Of a DNA stretch of 64,000 bases, positions 53,914 through 61,587 are shown one piece after another. The notes under the pieces were generated by a model. The model searched no databases. It saw nothing but the letters and a program-made list of their open reading frames with translations, and was not told the origin of the DNA. Numbering within the stretch: the first letter of the stretch is position 1; each line of letters opens with the position of its first letter. Both the position numbers and the translations under genes were made by a program. The stretch is from Oscillospiraceae bacterium NTUH-002-81 (lineage in GTDB: Bacteria > Bacillota > Clostridia > Lachnospirales > Lachnospiraceae). The DNA lies in contig CP136052.1 of the NCBI GenBank assembly GCA_032620915.1, forward strand, positions 1,712,501 through 1,776,500. Direction: 5' to 3'.

Positions 53914-55241
53914 TCAAAAAAACATTTACCCAGACGCAAATTATTGCGTTGGGATTTTTTCTGATGATTGCAGCGGGGACATTGCTTTTGCTTTGTCCCT
54001 TTTCTTCCAGAAACGGAAGCGTTCCTGTGCTGGATGCGCTGTTTACAGCCACCAGTGCGTCCTGCGTGACGGGCCTGGTGACGGTGGACACATACACCCA
54101 GTGGAGCCGGTTCGGACAGGTGGTGATCCTGATCCTCATTCAGATCGGCGGCCTGGGGTTCATGACCATTGCCACCCTGTTTTCCTTTTTCCTGCGGCGC
54201 AAGATCAGCCTGCGGGAGCGGGGCATCCTGCAGGAGAGTATGAACAGTGATCGGATCGGCGGCATCGTCCGGCTGGTGCGTCTGGTGCTGAAGGGGACAC
54301 TGCTGTGCGAGGGGCTGGGCGCCTTTTTGCTGGCCTTTCGTTTTGTGCCGCTGCTGGGCTGGGGCGAAGGGCTGTTTTACAGCGTGTTTCATGCGGTTTC
54401 TGCCTTCTGTAATGCGGGCTTTGACCTGATGGGGCGGTATGCGCCTTATGATTCTCTCGTGCGGTTTCAGACGGATCCGCTGGTGAACGGTGTGCTCATC
54501 GCTCTCATTGTCATGGGCGGCATCGGTTTCCTTGTCTGGCAGGATGTGGTGGCGTATCGCTGGCACTGGAAGGAATATACGATGCAGACGAAGCTGGTGC
54601 TGACGGTGACGGCGGTGCTGTTATTGGGCGGTGCCCTGGGCATCTGGCTGCTGGAGCGTCACAGGCTGTTTGCCGGGCAGGCGCCTGCCATACAGCTGCT
54701 GGAAGCGCTGTTTGCCTCTGCCAGTGTGCGGACAGCCGGGTTTAATACGGTAGATCTCGCAGGACTTTCGGAAGGAACGAAGCTCTTTCATCTGTTTTTC
54801 ATGCTGGTGGGCGGAAGCCCCGGCTCTACGGCGGGCGGCATCAAGACAACCACGCTGGCTGTGCTGGTGCTGGGCGTGCGTTCCAACGTGCGGCATGAGG
54901 CAGATATCAACGTATTTGGGAGGAGACTGGAGGAAGATGCGGTGAAGCGGGCATCAGCCATTCTCATGATCAATCTGACGCTGGCGCTGGTGGCATCGCT
55001 GTGGATTTGCAGTGCGGACGGTATGTCGGCCATGGATGCCATGTTTGAGGCATTTTCTGCCATCGGCACAGTGGGCATAACCGTGGGCATTACGAGAGAT
55101 CTGGGGCTGGTATCCCGGCTGCTCGTTATTTTTCTCATGTACTGCGGCCGTGTGGGAAGCTTATCCTTTGCCCTTTCTTTTTCTCAGAGAAAACGCCCGG
55201 CGCCTGTACGGCAGCCGGTGGAAAAAATAGCAGTGGGATAG
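53910..55241 (+). CDS. trkH: Potassium uptake protein, TrkH/KtrB family
   Basis: This 443-residue protein has many hydrophobic helices and the four pore-loop pieces of the family: ATSASCVTGLVTVDT, FHAVSAFCNAGFDLMG, FASASVRTAGFNTVDL and FSAIGTVGITVGITRDL. It is the membrane channel part, working with the next gene's cytosolic protein. Sodium-coupled (KtrB) and proton-coupled (TrkH) forms cannot be told apart by eye. Confidence 0.92.
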   Translation: MIKKTFTQTQIIALGFFLMIAAGTLLLLCPFSSRNGSVPVLDALFTATSASCVTGLVTVDTYTQWSRFGQVVILILIQIGGLGFMTIATLFSFFLRRKISLRERGILQESMNSDRIGGIVRLVRLVLKGTLLCEGLGAFLLAFRFVPLLGWGEGLFYSVFHAVSAFCNAGFDLMGRYAPYDSLVRFQTDPLVNGVLIALIVMGGIGFLVWQDVVAYRWHWKEYTMQTKLVLTVTAVLLLGGALGIWLLERHRLFAGQAPAIQLLEALFASASVRTAGFNTVDLAGLSEGTKLFHLFFMLVGGSPGSTAGGIKTTTLAVLVLGVRSNVRHEADINVFGRRLEEDAVKRASAILMINLTLALVASLWICSADGMSAMDAMFEAFSAIGTVGITVGITRDLGLVSRLLVIFLMYCGRVGSLSFALSFSQRKRPAPVRQPVEKIAVG

Positions 55242-55254
55242 TAGGAGGAGAACA

Positions 55255-55917
55255 GTGAAATCAATTTTAATGATAGGAATGGGAAAATTCGGCCATCACC
55301 TGTGCAAAAACCTGTGTGAGATGGGCAATCAGGTGATGATCGTGGATATGGATGAAAAGAAGCTGGAAGACCTGTTGCCTATTGTCACCACGGCCAAGAT
55401 CGGCGATTGTACCAATGTGGAGGTACTCAAAAGTCTGGGCGTGGGCAATTTTGACATGTGCATTGTCTGTATCGGCACCAATTTCCAGAGCAGCCTGGAG
55501 ATCACCAGCCTGGTAAAAGAGCTGGGTGCCGCGTATGTGGTCAGTAAGGCCAACCGGGATATCCATGCCAAGTTTCTGCTGCGAAATGGTGCGGACGAGG
55601 TTATTTATCCGGACCGGGACATTGCGGAGAGCCTGGCGGTGTCTTTGAGCTCCAGTCATGTGTTTGACTACATCGAGCTGACGGATGAGTATTCCATTTA
55701 CGAGATCTCCACGGCAGAAATCTGGGTGGGTAAGACCATCAGAGAAGTGGACTTCCGGGCAAAGTATCAGATCAGTATTCTGGCCACGAAGGTGGGAGAG
55801 GATATGAAGCTGTTGCCCGGCCCTGATTATGTTTTTAACCGGGAAGACCATCTGATGATCGTCGGCGAGCGCAGTTATATCAAAAAGCTGTTAAAAGAGA
55901 TCAATTTTAATGAGTGA
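55255..55917 (+). CDS. trkA: Potassium uptake regulatory protein, TrkA/KtrA family
   Basis: This 220-residue protein has an RCK_N domain with the nucleotide loop ILMIGMGKFGHHLCKNLCEMG and IVDMDEKKLEDL, then an RCK_C domain (about 140-215). It gates TrkH in response to nucleotides (NAD(H), ATP or c-di-AMP). One-domain-pair size points to KtrA rather than Escherichia-type TrkA. Translated from GTG 55255 after TAGGAGGAGAACA. Confidence 0.92.
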   Translation: MKSILMIGMGKFGHHLCKNLCEMGNQVMIVDMDEKKLEDLLPIVTTAKIGDCTNVEVLKSLGVGNFDMCIVCIGTNFQSSLEITSLVKELGAAYVVSKANRDIHAKFLLRNGADEVIYPDRDIAESLAVSLSSSHVFDYIELTDEYSIYEISTAEIWVGKTIREVDFRAKYQISILATKVGEDMKLLPGPDYVFNREDHLMIVGERSYIKKLLKEINFNE

Positions 55918-55953
55918 TTTTGAAGCACAACGGCCTGCAGAAAGGAGAAGCAC

Positions 55954-56337
55954 ATGAGGATTGAACACGTTGCCATGTATGTCAGTCATTTGGAAGAAGC
56001 CCGGGATTTCTTTGTCAAGTATCTGGGTGCAAAGTCGAATGACGGGTATCGCAATCCCCGGACAGGTTTCCGGTCGTATTTTCTCACCTTTGATGATGGC
56101 ATCCGGCTGGAACTCATGAACAAGCCGACGATGATTGATGATGCAAAAGTGCCGGAGCGCACCGGGTATGCCCACATTGCTTTTTCTGTCGGAAGCAAAG
56201 AAGCGGTGGATACACTGACGGCCCGGTTGCGGGCAGATGGCTACGCGGTGGTCAGCGGACCGAGAACAACCGGAGACGGCTACTACGAAAGCTGTATCCT
56301 GGCCGTGGAGGACAACCAGATCGAGATTACCGTTTGA
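55954..56337 (+). CDS. VOC/glyoxalase-like protein
   Basis: This 127-residue protein has the VOC pattern (IEHVAMYVSHLEEARDFFVK, RSYFLTFDDGIRLELMN, GYAHIAFSVGSKE, DGYYESCILAVEDNQIEIT), with His5, Glu and a second His/Glu as a possible metal site. Substrate cannot be deduced; lactoylglutathione lyase-like or resistance-type are options. GAAAGGAGAAGCAC precedes the ATG. Confidence 0.85.
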   Translation: MRIEHVAMYVSHLEEARDFFVKYLGAKSNDGYRNPRTGFRSYFLTFDDGIRLELMNKPTMIDDAKVPERTGYAHIAFSVGSKEAVDTLTARLRADGYAVVSGPRTTGDGYYESCILAVEDNQIEITV

Positions 56338-56372
56338 GCAGGAGATCAGGCAGACCATAACCGGAGGCATCT

Positions 56373-56930
56373 ATGTTACAGTTTCAAAAAGCGAACAGCA
56401 GTGATTTTGCGGCGACCCGGCAGTTTTACTGGGATGTGATAGAGGACATTCATAAGAACAATACGGCAAATGAAAACCTGGGCTGGGAGAAGGGCGTTTA
56501 TCCGTCGGATGATTTTATCCAAACCAGTCTGGAAAAGGGAGAGCTATACACCCTGGCGGAGGGCGGTGTTTTATATGCCTGCGTGATCTTAAACAGCGAA
56601 TGCAACGAGGGATATCTCGGCTGTCCCTGGGGGATCACCTGTGAACCGGTGGAGGTGCTGATCCCTCATGCGCTGGCTGTCCATCCCCGGATGCAGGGAA
56701 AAGACATCGGGAAAATCGTGGTGGGACATGTGCTGGATCTGGCGGAGCAGGAACATAAGAAAGCGGTGCGTCTGGATGTGCTGGGCGCCTGTAAGGCAGC
56801 GGAAGCGCTTTACAGAAGCTGCGGTTTTGCGTTTGTTGCGGCGAAAAATATGTACTATGAGGATACCGGCTGGACAGAGTACCGGTTGTTTGAGCGGAAT
56901 TTGCCCGTGGAACCAATGCCGGATATGTAA
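56373..56930 (+). CDS. GNAT acetyltransferase
   Basis: This 185-residue protein has the acetyl-CoA loop in HALAVHPRMQGKDIGKIVVGHVLDLAE and a later VRLDVLGACKAAEALYRSCGF, both standard for GNAT enzymes. Target unknown. GGAGGCATCT precedes the ATG. A terminator follows. Confidence 0.88.
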   Translation: MLQFQKANSSDFAATRQFYWDVIEDIHKNNTANENLGWEKGVYPSDDFIQTSLEKGELYTLAEGGVLYACVILNSECNEGYLGCPWGITCEPVEVLIPHALAVHPRMQGKDIGKIVVGHVLDLAEQEHKKAVRLDVLGACKAAEALYRSCGFAFVAAKNMYYEDTGWTEYRLFERNLPVEPMPDM

Positions 56931-56954
56931 AGTGATGAATATGCAAGGAAAAGA

Positions 56955-56988
56955 AAGGAGAAGCCCAGGTGGACTTCCCCTTGTTTTT
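56955..56988 (+). terminator. Terminator after the GNAT gene
   Basis: AAGG-GAAG-CC pairs with GG-CTTC-CCTT (two mismatches) followed by GTTTTT. Confidence 0.65.
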
Positions 56989-57017
56989 ATATGATAGAAA
57001 ATGGCATCCTATCATAT
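56989..57017. repeat. Palindromic intergenic repeat, copy 2
   Basis: ATATGATAG (56989-56997) and CTATCATAT (57009-57017) are perfect 9-bp arms around AAAATGGCATC. It directly follows a terminator and abuts the stop of the cytidylate-kinase-like gene. Confidence 0.55.
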
Positions 57018-57626
57018 TTATTCTGCGGAACTTTCGGTTTTCAGTCTTACAGCCGCTGCCAGCAGTTCCACGGAACCGTCGATGCCCAGAAGGCTGCTGT
57101 TGATCATGAGATCCATGTTCTCTCTGGCACCCCATTTCTGGTCGGTGTAGTACTGATAGTAGGTGCGGCGGTTCTTATCCGTGCGGCGGATGATCTTCTC
57201 GATGAGTTCCGGGTCTTTCAGGTGATGGCGTTCCCGGATGAGGTGGATCTTATACTGCATATCGGCATAGATGAATGCGCGGATGCAGTTTGGCTGATCC
57301 CGGAGAATGTAATCGGCGCACCGGCCAACGATGACACAGGATTCCTTGGCGGCAATCTCACGGATGATATCCTGTTCATATTTGAACAGCCGGTCATTGA
57401 GGGTTCCCTGATCAACGGTAGGGTTGGTGAAAGGACTGGAAAACGGATTGGTGGCAACCTCGTCTGCGCCCTTTAATACGTCGGGATGGATGCCGCTTTT
57501 CTCTGCAGCCAGTTCGATCAGTTCCTTGTCATAGAAGGAAATGCCAAGCTTTGCGGCCAGCTTTTCGCCGATGACGCGGCCGCCGCTGCCAAATTCTCTT
57601 CCGATGGTGACGATAGTATTACTCAT
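57018..57626 (-). CDS. Cytidylate kinase-like protein
   Basis: This 202-residue protein starts at ATG 57626 after AAAGGGGGGCTTCCTAT. It has TIVTIGREFGSGGRVIGEKLA, a P-loop-like start, then IVGRCADYILR and RRTYYQYYTDQKWG. Proteins of this cytidylate-kinase-like family are common in Clostridia next to unrelated genes; substrate is not proved to be CMP. Confidence 0.85.
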   Translation of the reverse strand: MSNTIVTIGREFGSGGRVIGEKLAAKLGISFYDKELIELAAEKSGIHPDVLKGADEVATNPFSSPFTNPTVDQGTLNDRLFKYEQDIIREIAAKESCVIVGRCADYILRDQPNCIRAFIYADMQYKIHLIRERHHLKDPELIEKIIRRTDKNRRTYYQYYTDQKWGARENMDLMINSSLLGIDGSVELLAAAVRLKTESSAE

Positions 57627-57782
57627 ATAGGAAGCCCCCCTTTCGGTGTCCTTTGTTCTGTCAGGATACCACATGCATATCGTTTTCTATATTATAGCAA
57701 AAATATGTAAAAAATGAAAGAAAAATCTGAAATTATTGAGAAATAAATCAAATAGAAGAATATTAAAAAATGAGAAAAAAGT

Positions 57783-57811
57783 GCTTGCTTTTTCGCAGCA
57801 GATGATGTATG
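57783..57811 (+). promoter_or_regulatory. Promoter of the first tRNA-Glu
   Basis: TTGCTT, 17-bp spacer and TATGAT just before ATAAACAAGTCGCAAGGACAT. The same arrangement, with TTGCAT, lies before the second copy (about 58041-58069). Confidence 0.6.
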
Positions 57812-57832
57812 ATAAACAAGTCGCAAGGACAT

Positions 57833-57904
57833 GGCTGGTTGGTCAAGCGGTTAAGACGCCGCCCTCTCACGGCGGAAACAGGGGTTCGATTCCCCTACCA
57901 GCTA
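57833..57904 (+). tRNA. tRNA-Glu (anticodon CTC), copy 1
   Basis: A 72-base cloverleaf: acceptor GGCTGGT with ACCAGCT, anticodon stem CCGCC/GGCGG around CTCTCAC (anticodon CTC), T-arm AGGGGTTCGATTCCCCT. It reads GAG. CCA is not encoded. Confidence 0.93.
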
Positions 57905-57912
57905 CTATACAG

Positions 57913-57944
57913 ACTCGAAAGTTGAATGGCTTTCGAGTTTTTTT
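57913..57944 (+). terminator. Terminator of the first tRNA-Glu
   Basis: ACTCGAAAG pairs with CTTTCGAGT, loop TTGAATGG, then seven T. Confidence 0.85.
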
Positions 57945-57962
57945 GTATGACAGGAAATTGCG
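57945..57962. repeat. Palindromic intergenic repeat, partial copy 3
   Basis: GTATGACAGGAAATTGCG matches the left arm and core of copy 1 at 285 with one change; the right arm is lost. It again follows a T-run terminator. Confidence 0.45.
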
Positions 57963-58088
57963 GAGGAAGCGGATCTGATGGACATTGAATCGCCACAATC
58001 GTTCGAAAAAAATAAAAATTATAAAAAATTAAAAAAACACTTGCATTTTTGTCAGAGATGATGTATGATAAACAAGTCGCAAGGACAT

Positions 58089-58160
58089 GGCTGGTTGGTC
58101 AAGCGGTTAAGACGCCGCCCTCTCACGGCGGAAACAGGGGTTCGATTCCCCTACCAGCTA
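58089..58160 (+). tRNA. tRNA-Glu (anticodon CTC), copy 2
   Basis: Identical in all 72 bases to copy 1, 256 bp downstream, with its own promoter and terminator. It arose by tandem duplication of the whole unit. Confidence 0.93.
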
Positions 58161-58168
58161 CTACACAG

Positions 58169-58200
58169 ACCCGGAAGTTGAATGGCTTCCGGGTTTCTTT
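58169..58200 (+). terminator. Terminator of the second tRNA-Glu
   Basis: ACCCGGAAG pairs with CTTCCGGGT around the same loop TTGAATGG as copy 1. Two base pairs differ from copy 1 and are compensated on both sides. Confidence 0.8.
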
Positions 58201-58319
58201 GTGTTTAAGGAAATCGTAAGGGAAACTTTTGGAAAAACCATATGCGTTATTTTGGGTTCATGGTATAATAAGCACAAAAGAAATATTCAAATGATTTTTA
58301 TAACAGGAGGGCAGATGAT

Positions 58320-59480
58320 ATGAGAAAGAGAAGGCTGGGAAAGATTCTGGCGCTTATTCTTACAGCATCCGTGCTTTGTGCCTGTGGAGCAGAGCAGACA
58401 TCCACAGATCAGACAAAAGAGGAGGACAGCGCCGCTTCTGCGGGAAATGCACAGGAGAGCGAGACTGCCGTTTCGGAGAATACGGCGGATCAGCAGACAG
58501 CGTCCGGAAAGATAAAGATCAACATTTATTACAGCAACGAGATGGGAGACGGCCTGGATGAGAGAACGGTGGAAGCGGAGAAGCTGACACCGGAGTTCCT
58601 TCTGGAACAGCTGGCCCAGGAGAACATCGTCACAGAGGATACGAAGGCCAACAGCTGTACCGTAAAGGAAGAGAACGGTCAGAAGATCGTCGTGCTGGAT
58701 CTGTCGGAGGCTTTTGGTGCCTACGCATCTTTCATGGGAACAGATGGCGAGTACGTGGTGATCGCGGCGCTGACGGATACGTTTTTGGACGCATATCAGG
58801 CGGACAGCCTGCGGCTGACAGTGGAAGGCCAGCAGCTGGAGACCGGCCATATGCTGTATGACTGGGATCTGACCTGGTATCAGCTCACTTCCTATACGAT
58901 AGAGACTGCGGACTACAAGGATGGAAACATTGCGATTTCCTATCCGCAGCTGGTGAACGTGCACAATTCCTACACAGAGGAAGAGTGGAATGATATTTTC
59001 GAGCAGTACGCCAAGAAGGATCTGGAATATCTGGACGGGGAGACTTCCGAGTACACGCTGACCTACGAGGTGGCCACCGCGACGGAGGATCTGCTGTCCA
59101 TCGTTTACCGGGTGAGCGCTTATGAGCAGGGCGCAGCACATCCTTATTCCTATATAGAAACGTTCAACATTGATATGACAAGCGGCGACGGTCTGCGGCT
59201 GTCTGATTTTGTGAACACCTACAATGTGGTGGGTGCATTTACCAAGGAGAACGGGTATACGCTGGTGAACACGGAGCTGGATGTGAAGGATTTCCAGGAG
59301 TTTGTCAATACGAGTGAAGACCTGGTGGAGACGGATTACTTTGAGGAGTTCGATATTGATTATGCCAATCCGGATGCATATCCCAACGGCTACTCCTACA
59401 AAAAGGATGGCAAGATCATTCTGTGCATCGAAGTACCTCATGCGCTGGGGGATTTTGTGGAAGTACAGCTGAATGATTGA
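58320..59480 (+). CDS. Lipoprotein with GerMN-like domain
   Basis: This 386-residue protein has a lipoprotein signal with lipobox LCAC, Cys22, then an acidic linker (25-65), a GerMN-like domain (about 65-180: INIYYSNEMGDGLDERTVEAEKL..., SLRLTVEGQQLETGH) and a C-terminal domain resembling DUF3298/DUF4163 (ISYPQLVNVHN..., YSYIETFNIDMTSGDGL). GerMN proteins take part in spore germination or envelope functions. An extended -10 TGGTATAAT lies at about 58260. AGGAGGGCAGATGAT precedes the ATG. Confidence 0.78.
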   Translation: MRKRRLGKILALILTASVLCACGAEQTSTDQTKEEDSAASAGNAQESETAVSENTADQQTASGKIKINIYYSNEMGDGLDERTVEAEKLTPEFLLEQLAQENIVTEDTKANSCTVKEENGQKIVVLDLSEAFGAYASFMGTDGEYVVIAALTDTFLDAYQADSLRLTVEGQQLETGHMLYDWDLTWYQLTSYTIETADYKDGNIAISYPQLVNVHNSYTEEEWNDIFEQYAKKDLEYLDGETSEYTLTYEVATATEDLLSIVYRVSAYEQGAAHPYSYIETFNIDMTSGDGLRLSDFVNTYNVVGAFTKENGYTLVNTELDVKDFQEFVNTSEDLVETDYFEEFDIDYANPDAYPNGYSYKKDGKIILCIEVPHALGDFVEVQLND

Positions 59481-59504
59481 CTTTTCCACAGGTTTTCTTA
59501 TAAT
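59477..59504 (+). promoter_or_regulatory. Promoter of the topoisomerase operon
   Basis: TTGACT (59477-59482) overlaps the lipoprotein stop; TATAAT is at 59499-59504, spacer 16 bp. The leader contains an AGCGTCAATG / CATTGGCGCT hairpin at about 59525-59549. Confidence 0.65.
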
Positions 59505-59652
59505 ATAATAGAAGAATTTGTAATAGCGTCAATGCATTGCATTGGCGCTATATTATGCTGCGTGGCACCCGAAGGAAGCTGTCCGGAGGCGGGTCTGGCA
59601 GGCAAAAAAAGGTCGGGCGCAGCTTTTTGGTAAGTGAGGAGAGAAGGCAGGT

Positions 59653-61575
59653 ATGAGCAAAGGGACAACATATGATGCGGGAAGTATTTCTGTGCTGGAA
59701 GGCCTGGAGGCGGTGCGAAAACGCCCGGGCATGTATATCGGCAGCGTTTCCAGAAAAGGACTGAACCATCTGATCTATGAGATCGTGGACAATTCCGTGG
59801 ACGAGCATCTGGCGGGATTCTGCGATCACATTGAAGTTTTTCTGGAAAAGGATGGATCGGCTACCGTCATCGACAATGGCCGCGGCATTCCGGTGGATAT
59901 GCATGAGAAAGGGGTTTCCGCAGAGCGGCTCGTATTTACAACCCTCCATGCGGGCGGCAAGTTTGACGACTCCGTGTACAAGACTAGCGGTGGTCTGCAC
60001 GGCGTGGGTTCCTCTGTTGTCAACGCCCTGTCCCGGTATCTGGACATTGAGGTGAGCCGGGATGGATGGGTGCATCATGACCGGTATGAGCGGGGTATCC
60101 CGACGCAGGAACTGGAAAACGGCCTGCTGCCCAGGCTTCGCAGGACGAAGGAGACCGGAACAAAGATCAATTTCCTGCCGGATGACGAGATCTTTGAAAA
60201 GGTACGGTTTAAGGCGGACGAGGTGAAAAGCCGTCTGCATGAGACCGCTTACCTGAACCCGAAGCTGACCATTGTGTTTGAGGATCGGCGGATGGAGGAG
60301 CCGGAGCGGATCGTGTATCACGAGCCCGACGGTATCATCGGTTTTGTCAAAGACCTGAATAAAAATAAAGAAGTGCTCCACGATGTGATCTATTTCACAG
60401 GGACCAGTGATGGCATCACCGTGGAAGCGGCGGTGCAGTATGTCAATGAATTCCATGAAAACGTGCTGGGCTTCTGCAACAACATTTACAATGCCGAGGG
60501 CGGCACACACATTACCGGCTTCAAGACAACGTTTACGGCGGTGATGAACAACTATGCCCGGGAACTGGGCATTTTGAAGGAAAAGGATGCCAATTTCACC
60601 GGCGCGGACATCCGAAACGGCATGACGGCGGTCATCTCCATCAAGCATCCGGCGCCCCGGTTTGAGGGACAGACAAAGACGAAGCTGGATAACCAGGATG
60701 CGGCCAAGGCCACCGGCAAGGTGACCGGCGATGAGATCGTGCGCTATTTTGACCGGAATCTGGAAACACTGAAAATCGTGCTGGGCAGTGCGGAGAAAGC
60801 TGCCAAGATCCGCAAAACCGAGGAGCGGGCCAAGACCAACCTGCTGACAAAGCAGAAGTATTCCTTTGATTCCAACGGCAAGCTGGCCAACTGCGAGAGT
60901 CGGGATGCGAAGAAATGTGAGATCTTCATTGTAGAGGGAGATTCTGCCGGCGGCTCTGCCAAAACAGCCAGAAACCGGCAGTTCCAGGCGATCCTGCCCA
61001 TCCGCGGCAAGATTTTGAACGTGGAGAAAGCCAGCATTGACAAGGTGCTGGCCAACGCGGAGATCAAGACGATGATCAATGCCTTTGGCTGCGGCTTTTC
61101 CGAAGGCTACGGCAATGATTTTGATATCACCAAACTCCGCTACGACAAGATCGTGCTCATGGCCGATGCGGACGTGGACGGGGCTCACATCTGCACCCTG
61201 CTTTTGACATTATTTTACCGGTTTATGCCGGAGCTGATCTACGAGGGGCATGTGTATATCGCCATGCCGCCTCTTTACAAGGCCATCCCTTCCCGGGGAC
61301 AGGAAGAGTATCTGTACGATGACAAGGCACTGGAGCGGTACCGGAAGCGCCACAAGGGGCCTTTTACCCTGCAGCGGTACAAAGGTCTCGGTGAGATGGA
61401 CGCCCAGCAGTTGTGGGAGACCACGCTGAATCCGGAGACCCGGATCCTGAAGCTGGTGGAGATCGAGGACGCCAGAATGGCCTCCGAGGTGACGGAGATG
61501 CTCATGGGAACGGAAGTGCCGCCCCGCCGGACGTTTATTTATGAACACGCGTCGGATGCGCAGCTGGATGTCTAA
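59653..61575 (+). CDS. Type IIA topoisomerase B subunit (ParE/GyrB-like)
   Basis: This 640-residue protein has the GHKL ATPase (YIGSVSRKGLNHLIYEIVDNSVDE, VIDNGRGIPVDMHEKG, SGGLHGVGSSVVNALS), a transducer domain, and the TOPRIM domain (IFIVEGDSAGGSAK, MADADVDGAHICTLLLT). With the next gene it forms a DNA-relaxing/decatenating enzyme. The lack of a GyrA box in the partner favours topoisomerase IV (ParE), though such Clostridia pairs are often labelled gyrase. GAGAAGGCAGGT precedes the ATG. Confidence 0.88.
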   Translation: MSKGTTYDAGSISVLEGLEAVRKRPGMYIGSVSRKGLNHLIYEIVDNSVDEHLAGFCDHIEVFLEKDGSATVIDNGRGIPVDMHEKGVSAERLVFTTLHAGGKFDDSVYKTSGGLHGVGSSVVNALSRYLDIEVSRDGWVHHDRYERGIPTQELENGLLPRLRRTKETGTKINFLPDDEIFEKVRFKADEVKSRLHETAYLNPKLTIVFEDRRMEEPERIVYHEPDGIIGFVKDLNKNKEVLHDVIYFTGTSDGITVEAAVQYVNEFHENVLGFCNNIYNAEGGTHITGFKTTFTAVMNNYARELGILKEKDANFTGADIRNGMTAVISIKHPAPRFEGQTKTKLDNQDAAKATGKVTGDEIVRYFDRNLETLKIVLGSAEKAAKIRKTEERAKTNLLTKQKYSFDSNGKLANCESRDAKKCEIFIVEGDSAGGSAKTARNRQFQAILPIRGKILNVEKASIDKVLANAEIKTMINAFGCGFSEGYGNDFDITKLRYDKIVLMADADVDGAHICTLLLTLFYRFMPELIYEGHVYIAMPPLYKAIPSRGQEEYLYDDKALERYRKRHKGPFTLQRYKGLGEMDAQQLWETTLNPETRILKLVEIEDARMASEVTEMLMGTEVPPRRTFIYEHASDAQLDV

Positions 61576-61587
61576 GGAGGAAGCGTT

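Noticed and set aside
57833..58160. tRNA genes as a prophage attachment site
   Set aside because: The att junctions lie at 6981 and 46567 inside a protein gene; the tRNAs are over 11 kb away and intact.
58287..61188. Long minus-strand frames opposite the lipoprotein and topoisomerase B genes
   Set aside because: Low-complexity His/Ile/Leu-rich shadows with no ribosome site or family; the plus-strand proteins are clear.
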